Assembly: GCA_009823505.1 (NCBI GenBank)
Contig: VZQC01006876.1
Span: 5,571,501 to 5,635,500, forward strand
DNA from: Rhizomys pruinosus
Lineage: Eukaryota; Chordata; Mammalia; Rodentia; Spalacidae
DNA: 64,000 bases
Reading direction: 5' to 3'
Positions 36,041-45,884 of the stretch are shown here, one piece after another. A program made the translations under genes and the position numbers. The notes beneath the pieces were generated by a model, which had not been told where the DNA came from, did not search any database, and was given only the letters and a program-made list of their open reading frames with translations. The stretch's first letter is position 1, and each line of letters begins with the position of its first letter.

Positions 36041-37821
36041 CATGCATGAAGTAAATTCATTAATTTTTAAAATTGTACTGTATAATCTCTGGGGACACTA
36101 ACTTGACTCAGGGGCCTTGGCCCAAATGACAGAGTGTATGAATTCCAGTCAGGGGTGTGTGGAAGGGTACTAGTCGGGGAGAGAATCTGAAATTGATTAT
36201 GGTTGATTGAGATGTTTTGCATGAAATATGTATTTGACTATGTTTACAGTGTGACTCATGATTTTCTCCCACTGAGAGGGTTTTAAGTACAATTAGGTGA
36301 TTATCCCTAGATAAAAGTGCCACTACTGCAGTAATAGATACAGTATTCCTGTGTCACTAATTGTGGTTACTAGGCTTTAGAGCAGGTTAGGGCCATTGAT
36401 TGAATTTCTCCCTCAACACCTTGCATAGTTTCCTCTAGAACTATTAGAGTTAGGCTTCACGGAGAAGGCTTTCAGGTCAATTACAGCTCCAAGTCCTGTT
36501 TTATCAATAGGCTATTACTTTCAATTCTGAAAATTAATCAAAGGTTGTAGAAATACCCTGGTTTACTTTGGGAGTCTCTTGAACGACCCTGACCTGTAGG
36601 TAGAGGAAGGTCACCTCTGGCTGCATTGTGCTTAATTGCCTGCCTGTCTTTCACCAGAATCTGCTTATTTAAGGGAGTTACTGCAAACAGTAAACAGGTT
36701 CTTCTTTACCATCAGAGTAGACTCCCTGGTATATTAATTTCTACATGTGTATAAGTTAAGCCCATGAGACTTTATGTAAGTAGTTGGAAAGGGGTCTTTC
36801 TGTCAGACTACCAACCTCAGAAGTGAGTAACTGGCTGGATCTTGACTGGACAGAGGCTTACAGATAGTCACTAGTCTGTGAAATCTCTCTCAGGGAGTGA
36901 TCCCCAGCAGGTGAGATGTATTCAGGCATAAAGGGGTAGCAGCCAGTGCCCCAAGGTAAGCGTCTGCATTGGACAAATATGTTGGCCAGACAGGGCTGTG
37001 GGGCAGAGGGCCTTAGAGCCAGCTGATGTGCCATGTCTCCCAGGAGAAGCTGCTGATCCTGTTGTTTGCCTCTCCAAGTGTGGGACAGTGCTAACCACAC
37101 GGATCAACAAATTGAAGGGACATTTTTCCTGTCTGGTACTATGTTTCTTGTTATATAGCTTTCAGTTATACATATGCACTCATGTTGGTAAATTATATGT
37201 GCCCTTTTCAGTAGTTTTTGAATTAGTATATTTCACTCATGCTTTTCACACAACCAGAGCTTTATTCATCTCTCCTCTGTCCCTGTATAACTTCCCTCTT
37301 CCCTCCCCAGTAAAAGCACCCCCTCCCATTTTACTCTTGATAAGATAATGCTCCTTTCCTATTGCCTACCTTTCTTGAGTGCCTTCTTTCCCTTTGCATC
37401 CATGGTATATCATTACCTCTTCCTTTCTTAATTAAATATCCACATTTCCTCCTTTAACCATTGGTAATATCTGTTTCCCAATACCCCTGTCTCTCAGGCT
37501 CTTTGCTTAGTGTTTTATATGTTTACTAGCAGTCCTTTTATGCTCACCTGCATGTTTAGTAAATCCTGGATATCCAGAGCCCAACTACAATTACCCTAGG
37601 GTCATGTTTCTTCAGAGGGTTTGCCATTTATTAGATTTGAGTATAAAAATAAAATTTAGTAAGTCATAAGTTCTCCAGATTTTAAATGGCCATCTACAAG
37701 TTGCTGCTCAATGACTTAGATGTAAGTTTTCCTCTACCTATACTGGATTTTTGTAAGAGAAAGCCAAGAGAAAGGATGGTTTCTGAAAATACTCTCATAT
37801 TTGTGTTTGTGTGTTGGGGGG
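36041..37821. other. Unassigned 1.8 kb, partly GC-richer
   Basis: 36090-37130 is less AT-rich than its surroundings and contains a good splice-donor-like caaggtaagc at about 36952-36961. 37240-37500 is pyrimidine-rich. An 80-codon and a 116-codon frame have no recognisable domain. Could be an old retroelement. Confidence 0.3.
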
Positions 37822-38187
37822 TGTCCCAGTTTGTCTTCCATTGCTGTGACAAAACACTCTGACCGACACCAACTTGGGGAGGAAAGGGTTTATTCAGCTT
37901 ACATCTCCTGGGTCACAGTTGATCACTCAGGGAGCCCAAGGTAAGAACTCAGGGCAGGAACCTGGAGGCAGGAGTTGAAGCACAGGCCATGGAGGAATGC
38001 TGTCCACTGGCTTGCTCCTGGCTTGCTCTCTGGCTCATGCCCAGCCTGCCTTCTTATACTGTCACTGCTCAACAATCAAGACAATACACCACAGATGTGG
38101 CCACAGGCCAATCCAATGGAGCCAATTCCCCAACCGAGGCTCCCTCAACCCAGGTGTGTCAAGTTGACACCAAAGCTAACCAGCACA
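37822..38187 (-). mobile_element. MT-type MaLR LTR, solo
   Basis: 366 bp, TG...CA, with GGGGG directly on both sides (37817-37821 and 38188-38192). This fits the 5-bp duplication expected for MaLR, though a G run is weak evidence. A small internal deletion relative to 34821-35228. The 74- and 77-codon frames are shadows. Confidence 0.8.
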
Positions 38188-38237
38188 GGGGGGTCATGAA
38201 TACTGATCTTAAAATACTTTGAGAAAGGGAAATCAGT

Positions 38238-38475
38238 GGCTGGAGAGATTAAGTGTGGGTAAGAACACTGACTGCTGACTGCTCTTAGAGAGGATCCTGG
38301 TGTTATTCCCAGAACCTGTAGAGTGGCTAATGACCATCCATAGCTCCATTTCCAGGGGATGCAACACCATTGTCTACCTCATCAGGCACTGCATGAGACT
38401 GGTGTACTTGCACACATTCATCCAATGCATTCATATACATGAAATAAAAAATTAAAAAAAAATTCTTAAAAAGAG
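38238..38475 (+). mobile_element. B2 SINE, diverged
   Basis: ggctggagagatta head with a short duplicated gactgct and an A-rich tail. Confidence 0.8.
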
Positions 38476-38564
38476 GGAAATTAATTTGAATTTCATTCCT
38501 TAAATGTTCTACTAAAATTTTAGGTATACATTATTTTTATAAATATTGATTCATTTTTGTGTTT

Positions 38565-38870
38565 GTGTACACAATAATGTTTGTGTGTAAGGGCACAGGA
38601 CTTACACTGTTCAAATCGATTGTGTTGGTCTTCACATTCTAGCTTGTTTGATGCAGAATCTCTCTGACTTTCTGGTATGATACATAGTACACGTTAGCTG
38701 GCCCATACACTTCTGAGGGATATTCTTTTCTGAGTGGAGGATTACAGACATGCATCACTGCACTGATCTTCTACATTGGTATTAGGAATCTAAACCCTGG
38801 TAGTAAGGGTTTTGCATCAAACATTTTTAGACTGTTGGCCACCTATCCAGGCCAACTGAACATACTTTTT
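38565..38870 (-). mobile_element. B4-like SINE, old
   Basis: Antisense, with a B1-like part (ggattacagacatgcatcac) and a tRNA-like part at the right (aatctaaaccctgg), the order found in B4. Confidence 0.5.
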
Positions 38871-39227
38871 AAAATGATAGCAAAAATTTCTCAAGTACTT
38901 GGAGGTTTTCTTTGAAATATCCTTAACAAAAAAGAAGTTTATTCCTTACAACTAATATCCTTTTGTGTGTTTTCCTGAACACATGGAATCACTATACACA
39001 GTGCCAAGTTTATATTGAAACTTTTATGAACATTTGGAAGAAAAGTTGAAGGATGCAGTTCCATTGTTGATAAACTTAGCTTAAAGCAAGGCTCTTGTTT
39101 TTCCATCAATCTTAATGAAATTGAAATAAATTGTCTTCCCTACCTCTAACATCTTTCCTGAAAATTATAAGGAAATACTGGATCATCAGTTACTCAAACA
39201 AAAACTATGTAAATTTGGTACAGTAAA

Positions 39228-39600
39228 TTGATTATTTTCTTATTATTGCTATAACAAATGACCGTATTTACCAACTTAAAATACATTTTACAAATTTGTA
39301 TTTCTGAAGATCAATTTTCCAATAAACCTTGGTATGATAAGCCATGTTGCAAGTCCTTTTCCTTTCAGGACTCTGGGTTGAATCTGTTCTCATTCATTGT
39401 CCTGGTTGAGCTGCCCAGGGTGAACTCTGGGCCATTATCCTGTGGCCTTCTATTTCTCTTCCTTTTCAGCTCAGGGCATGCTGTATTGTTTGACCCCTTC
39501 ATTTCCTTTTCTATCTATGACTGTGCTGTACTGACACAGGTAAAAGAAGATGGCACCTTCTGCTCAACATCTTTAATATATAACTACAAAGTCTTTCTTT
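39228..39600 (-). mobile_element. MLT1-like MaLR LTR, ancient
   Basis: The plus strand shows attgctataacaaatgaccg, then a decayed body with cagctcagggcatgctgtat, as in antisense MLT1 LTRs. The 118-codon plus frame here is a by-product. Confidence 0.5.
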
Positions 39601-40290
39601 GCCATATAAAATAGGATATTAGTAGGTCATGGGAGATATTGATATCATTATCCCATGCACTGAGTAATTCAAATTAAGAAGACTTTATTAATTTTTTTAG
39701 GTTTACTAAAGGACAGCAAATAGTCTTCTCTAAAACCATATTTATGTTATAGAATATGATCAATTATCTCCACTAACATTCTTTGTGATGGTCTGATTTT
39801 CATTCCCAAATCAATGCTCTGGACACTTCTGTTACTGCATTCATTAGATGAGGAGAAATCAGTAATCAGTCAGAAGGGTAGGCTAATTAATGTGAAAATA
39901 TAGTTTCTCTGTCATGGAATATTCTTAAGGTAGGAATTATATATGTGACTATAAAGCTCTACTTCTTTGAACGTGTAAATATGATTAGACCTGTAAATCA
40001 CTATTCCAAGAACATGAATCATCTCCTGATTAACTTTGTAAGAGACTTATTTAATCATCTTTTTCTCCTTTTTGCAAATTTTATTCTTTTAACTTAATAA
40101 GCATAAAATGGCTTTATTATGATATTGCATACATGGATACCATGTATATATTTATTATGATATTGCACACATGTATACCATGTACACTATTGTGTTTTGC
40201 TTACATTTACACACCTATTGATTTTTGTCCTACTCTTCAACAAGCCTTTATTGTCATCATCACTTTCTCTTTCTTCTTAAAAAATATATA
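39601..40290. other. AT-rich stretch, no feature seen
   Basis: No repeat or gene signal recognised. Confidence 0.3.
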
Positions 40291-40291
40291 T

Positions 40292-40357
40292 CTAGCCAGG
40301 TGTGGTGGCACACGCCTTTAATCCTAGCACTTGGGAGGCAGAGGCAGGTTGATTGTT
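40292..40357 (+). mobile_element. B1 SINE, 5' part only
   Basis: gccaggtgtggtggcacacg to gcaggttgat, then (TA)n. The 3' two-thirds is missing. Confidence 0.85.
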
Positions 40358-40617
40358 TATATATATATATAATCTATACATATGCACTGGGAGAAAACAA
40401 TGGAACTTTCATGTTCCAAGATTTTTTAATGCTTTTTTGTTACCACAGTTTCATTTATGTTATTTTGTGCTGATGTTATTATAAAGTTCAACTTAAAATT
40501 AAAATAAATAAACAAAACAAAATAAAAAATATTCATAAATGTAGTTTTCAGGAAACTAGCTATGAAATTTTTCCTTTACACAAAAGTTTGAATTTAAATT
40601 TGCACTTAAAGCTAGTT

Positions 40618-40778
40618 TTTTTTTTTTTGTTTTTTTTTTTTTGTCTTTTTGAGTCAGAGTCTTCCTGTAGCCCCAGATGTCCTGGAACTCACTCTGTAGA
40701 CCAGGGGGCCTTGAACTCATAAAGATCTCTTTATGAGTTCAAGTGCTAGGATTAAAGGCGTGCACCACCACGCCTGGC
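40618..40778 (-). mobile_element. B1 SINE with internal palindrome
   Basis: Antisense. Perfect duplication taaagctagtt at 40607-40617 and 40779-40789. Part of the B1 centre is replaced by a 15-bp inverted repeat (arms 40710-40724 and 40729-40743). Confidence 0.93.
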
Positions 40779-40789
40779 TAAAGCTAGTT

Positions 40790-41190
40790 CTTAAACCAAA
40801 GAAATATAATCTCAATCAGAAATGGCTAAGATAAGGTTTGGAGAGGGTCACAAAAAGAAGAATTTTATTTTATCTATTTGACCTAGTTTTTGTAATGATA
40901 AGATGCAAACTTCTGTACACAATGGTTCTATATAAATTCTATAGGTTGAAATTTATAATGCAAGTGATAGTTGAGGTAAAGCTGGGTGACAAATAGCATA
41001 ATGAATTTACAAAAGAAATACCTCCCCCAAAATGAAATTATAGTGCATGGATGGTTAAAGGTGGTCATTGTACTAATTAAAATCAATCAAATTTAATGAA
41101 ACATATATTAAAAATTACTCTTTGGTTAAATATAGATTTTTAAATGAATTTTTATTTAAATAAAAAATGTTTGCATATGTCTAGAGACAT
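40790..41190. other. AT-rich stretch, no feature seen
   Basis: No repeat or gene signal recognised. Confidence 0.3.
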
Positions 41191-41194
41191 TTGG

Positions 41195-41207
41195 AAATAT
41201 ATATGTA

Positions 41208-41255
<48 letters not shown>

Positions 41256-41287
41256 TGTGTGTGCATATGTGTGTGTGTGTGTGTGTA
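41195..41287. repeat. (TA)n/(TG)n compound microsatellite
   Basis: TA tract at about 41215-41252 flanked by TG tracts. Confidence 0.95.
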
Positions 41288-42333
41288 TTCATGATGTGAA
41301 ACTAGATGGACGATATGGAAATAAAGGATATAAAATTAGTGAAAAGAGGATGTGAGATTTAGAACAAAGACAAGACAAAAATAAAAAATACATGATTACT
41401 CTCACAGGCTGAGTTTTTGTATATATATATGTATAAATATATATATATTTTTGTATTTATACATGTATAAATATATACATACATACATACACTTATCACC
41501 CGAGTTGGAGGATTTTCTTCTTGTTTTTTGTTTGTTTGTTTGTTTGTGTTTTGCTAAAAGATGTCATGTTTTTCCCAAGGAAGTGCTTGAAGGTTCCTCC
41601 TTGGCAAGCCCAAATCACCATCAATCCTTCCCCCTGTGCTCTACACTGGGGTCCCTCCCCCCATGGTCACCAATTTGAGGTCCAACAAGCATGCGTTCTG
41701 TCTTGATCTTCCTGCACTGGCCTCCATGACAAAGCCAGGGTAGTCCAAAAATGGCAGTATATATTCTGAAGAGGCTGAAATACCAGTACATTAATGTTGC
41801 AGTTTGCCTTACAACTAGGTATTTGGTGCTAGCATCCACAAATGAGGGATACCATTCATCTTTCATTTTTCTGGGACTGTGTTACTTCACTTAACATGAT
41901 ATCTTCTCATTCCATCCTTCTCATTTACCTTCAAATTTCATGATATCATCTTTCTTTACGACTACATAGAACTCCATTATGTAGATGTACCATATTTTCT
42001 CTATCCACTACTCAGTTGAGAGGCATTTGGGTTGAAATGTGTGTTGCTTCCTTTTACCTTATTTTTTTATTTTGCTTGCATTCTTGGTCTATGTTTATAT
42101 TTAGTCTGTTATGATTTTGTTGCTTTCTCTCTTTAATTGCTTAGGGTTAGTTGCTTCTTTCATCTGTTCTTTTCAAGGATTTTCTGAAGTATTGGTTTCT
42201 TAGACATTTATTCTTTCATCTTGTCCATGTCGTGAAAGATTCTTCTTTCTCCTTCAACTAAAATTGACATTTTTCCTGGGTATAGTAGTATGGGTTGGCA
42301 TCTAAAGTCATTTAATACTGGGGATACTTTGGT

Positions 42334-43075
42334 TCACATTCTTCTAGCTTTCATAGTTTGCACTGAAAAGTCAGCTGTAATTCTGATGGGTTTCCCCTTA
42401 TATGTAACTTGTTTTTCTCTTGTGGCTTTCAGTATTTTGTCTTTGTTTGGAGCATCTATTGTTTTAACAATTGTGTAGCATGGGGAGTTTCTTTTCTGGT
42501 CCTCTATATTTGGTGTTCTATGTGCTTCTCCTATTTGTATGGGTTTGTCTTTTCTCAGTTTGGGGAAATTTTCCTCTATTATGCTGTTGAAGATCTGGTC
42601 AATAGTGTTGTCTTGGGATTCTTCTCCTTCCTCTATCCCTATGATGCATAGAATTGGTCTTTTCATAATGTCCCACATTTCCTGGTTGTTCCACTCTTGT
42701 GTTTTTAAATGTTTTTCATAATCTTTACTTGAGCTTTCTAATTGCTCTGTGTTATCCTGCAGGTCTGATTATTTTTTCTGCGTATACCATTCTGCTTCTG
42801 AGGCTTTTTCCCACCCCTTCCTGGTGGTTGGATGAATGTTCTATAACCTTTTTTGTTTCATCCTGTGATTTCTTTACATTTTCTACTTCCCTCTGGAACC
42901 TATCATTCTCATCTTGTAGCTCCTTGGTTTGTTAGTCATTTTCTTTTTTCATTTCAGCCTGGGATATTTTCAGTGTTTCCACTTCCTTCCAGAGTTTGTC
43001 ATTATCTCCCTCTAGGTCCTTCTTGAGTTTTTCATTCTCTTCCCTTAGTTCTCTAATTTCTTTGAATATGTCTAC
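42334..43075 (-). pseudogene. L1 ORF1, broken
   Basis: The minus frame 42678-42334 gives the ORF1p RNA-binding/C-terminal region (EAHRTPNIEDQKRN, PIRITADFS). The upstream coiled-coil part continues to about 43075 with stops. ORF1p is the L1 RNA-binding chaperone; this copy is not intact. Confidence 0.8.
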
Positions 43076-43524
43076 AGTTGTTCATCTATGGTTGGTGTCT
43101 TGGCTTCTTTCCTTGGAGATCTCATTTTAGGGATCTTCTGCAGGGTTGGTAGTGTGCATTTATTAGGAACTTTTCCCATGTTGTTTTTTCTTTGTGTCTT
43201 TGCCATGTAGATTTGTCTCTATATTTGTTTCTTTGAATTCTGGCACCTCAAATTTGGCTGCACAGACTATGATCACCAATGATTAGCCTATTAGATCCTC
43301 TACACTAGAGCTCCACCAGGATGTGGGGCAGTGGAGTGCTGGGTTGGGTTGCTACTTTGTCCCATGCATCAGTAGGCCCCCAAGATTCAACGCAGGTCCA
43401 CCTTGCTTCACTGGCACCTCACTGACTGCCAATGCCTGTCCGGAGTCTGAGCTGGGGCTTCTGGAGGTGGGTGCTGAGCCCCCCAAGGGTCAAGGCAGGT
43501 CTGCCTTGCCTCACCAGTACCTCA

Positions 43525-43935
43525 CTGGGGTTTGTCTTTTTTTAGTTTGGGAAAGTTTTTGTCAATTATTCTGTTGAAGATCTGTTCAATACCATTCTCT
43601 TGGGCTTCTTTTCCCCTCTATCCCTATGATGCAGAGGTTTGATCTTTTCATAGTGTCCCACATTTCCTGATTGTTCCACTCTTGTGTATTTTTAAATATT
43701 TCATAGTTTTTACTTGAGCTTCTTAGTTGTTCTGTGTTATATTCCAGGCCTGATATTATTATTTCTGCTTCATCCATTCTGCTTTTGAGGCTTTTTCCCA
43801 TTCTTTCCTCTTGATTGGATGAGTATTTGATTTCCTTTTTCGTTTCCCCTTGTGTTTTCTTTCCTATTCCACTTCCTTTTGGAGCTTCATAATCTCTTCT
43901 TGTAGCTCCTTGCTTCCTTGGTTGGTTTCATTTTT
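43525..43935 (-). pseudogene. L1 ORF1 partial copy
   Basis: Antisense ORF1 segment matching 42541-42945, including a 71-codon frame (MGKSLKSRMDEAEIII). It directly follows the 5' UTR at 43524, so ORF1 sequence occurs twice in tandem. Confidence 0.75.
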
Positions 43936-44014
43936 CTATTTTTTTTGTCTTACTTTTTTTTCATTTTTTTTTTACCATTTTTAAACTTTTTCCATAGGTC
44001 ACACATCATTTCTT

Positions 44015-44259
44015 TTTTTTTATTAATTTTATTTATTTCTGTATGTGTATGAATGTACTGTCTGCATGTAGGTTTGTGCACCTGTGTCGTGCAACGCCGC
44101 GGAGTTCAGAAGAGGGTCTCAGATTCCCCTGGAACTGGAGTTCTCCTGGAATTGGAGCTTCAGACGGTTCTCAGCCGCCATGTGGGTGCTGGGGATCGAA
44201 CCCGGGTCCTCTGTAAGAGCGATCAGCACTCTTAACCGCTAGGCCATCTCTCCAGCCCC
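44015..44259 (-). mobile_element. B2 SINE
   Basis: Antisense with perfect 15-bp duplication cacacatcatttctt (44000-44014 and 44260-44274). Young-looking, CpG-containing copy. Confidence 0.96.
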
Positions 44260-44274
44260 CACACATCATTTCTT

Positions 44275-44472
44275 GATTAAATCTAGAGTCACTTCCCCTT
44301 CCATGCCCCCTAACCCCCCAAGTCCTTGCACTCTGCCATACATGTCCTGAATCTCTCTCTGAGTCACTACAGAGTTTTTTCTTTTCAGTTCTTGTTGTTG
44401 TTCTCTCCAACTTGTATTGGCTACATTGTGTGTGTGTGTGTGTGTTGTGTGCAAGATATATATATATATATA

Positions 44473-44512
<40 letters not shown>

Positions 44513-45884
44513 CATACATGCATACACATATCACTGGAATTGGAGGATTTTTTTTTCTTCCTTAAAAGATGTGATGTTTTCCTTAAGGAAGTGCTCGAGG
44601 TTCCTCCTTGGCAACCCCAACCATAGATCCTGCACTTTTGCTCCACAATGGAGTATTTCCCTGCCATGGTCCCCCAAAATGAAGCCCAGTAAGCATGCAC
44701 CCTGTCTTTATCCCCCTGCACTGGCCTCCATGATACAGCCCAGGTAGTCCAACAATGGCAGTCTACACTCTGACGAAGCTGACATCCCCTTAGCTGTTTA
44801 ATCCACAACCTGGGTATCTCAGTAGTTCCCATCTGGTATTGAAGGATTAGAGGATTCTTGGAGAGACATGAGTCTTCAGTCCATATTGGATGGTTAAAAA
44901 GCTGTGGCTCATGTCTTTGAGGAGTGCCAAGAGTGGTGGGAGCTGCAGAGTAGATGTACTTGCCAGTAAAAATTGGAGATAGGCCAAACAACAGTACTCT
45001 TTATTCTTTTTGTCTTTTTATTAAGATCTCAAGTTCTATGTCTGCAGTACAGTTTCTCTGGTCTTACTGATTATATCTGGTTGTACTTTCCTTTTGGATG
45101 CTTAAGGTCACTCAGTTAGCCCAGATTAACCAAGGTTTTATTTTCTCAAGGTCAGGTGAGGATCTGGTCCTCAGGGGTCTCTCAGGGATTTTTTCTTTGG
45201 GGCGGGGAGAAGGATGGGAGCCCCTTGCTCCTTTCAGCTTTTCATTCACCAGTTCCATCCACTCGAGAACAAAAGCAGGTCTTTCTATACTGGGCTTCAC
45301 TTCCTGAAGCATGTTTAGATTTTCCTCTCTTTAGACTGGACACTGGCTGAAGTCCCAGCAAACAGTGGCTCTCCATGACCTCCCTGAACAGGAAGACTGG
45401 TGACCCACATCTGTAGGACATTTCAAGAGGTGCCCCCATGAATAATCCCCTAAGACTCAGTAGACCTCTGAGAGCAAGGAATAAAGTTATCCCTTAGGTC
45501 CCTTGGCCAAACGGGTATGGGCCTTAACTATGGTCGTTAAAAACCCAGAAAGGCTAAGTTGCTAAGTTGCACCAGGCTATTACACCTATATTCAGATTGT
45601 ATCTTTTGGAAACAAACTGTATGTTATTTCCATAGCATAATTCTTGATTTGCATCTTTCCATTTTAATTCCATAATACTCTAAAAGATGCACACATACCC
45701 TCCATCATGTATCCAAAACCTTAGGTCTGAATATAAGTGTTAGATCATCTCTAGAACCTGTTTAGGGATACACATTGCAAGAGCATAGTTGTCTTTAGAT
45801 CATGAGGAATATAACATTTAATGTTGCTCAGTTTGCCTTACAACTAGGTACTTGGTGCTAGCATCCACAGATGAGGGATACCAT
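44275..45884 (-). other. Long L1 3' UTR
   Basis: About 1.6 kb between the ORF2 stop and the tail, roughly twice what I expect for murine L1. Parts recur in the L1s at 19965-20880 and 41500-41875. The central part resembles the ERV-L-type LTR at 1598-2072 (catctggt.ttgaagg). It may be a true family feature or contain an unrecognised insertion (45140-45700 has no partner here). Confidence 0.65.
44428..44510. repeat. (TG)n(TA)n microsatellite in L1 3' UTR
   Basis: TG run at 44429-44447 and TA tracts at 44457-44509. Similar AT/GT tracts occur at the same point of the L1 at 41420-41490. Confidence 0.93.

Larger units (their letters stand above)
41420..43935 (-). mobile_element. LINE-1 with large internal deletion (antisense)
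   Basis: From the left: 3' UTR (about 41500-41875, with AT repeats beyond); ORF2 C-terminal end (41876-42035); then an abrupt jump at about 42036 to the ORF2 start/inter-ORF region; ORF1 (about 42280-43075); 5' UTR (43076-43524); and a partial second ORF1 copy (43525-43935). About 3.5 kb of ORF2 is absent. The right edge is where the next L1 begins. Confidence 0.8.

Noticed and set aside
39258..39614. 118-codon frame as a gene
   Set aside because: It lies on an ancient MLT1-like LTR and shows no domain.
44266..44991. 241-codon reverse frame as a protein
   Set aside because: It runs through the L1 3' UTR and a TA/TG microsatellite (YIYIYI tract); related L1 copies do not keep the frame.
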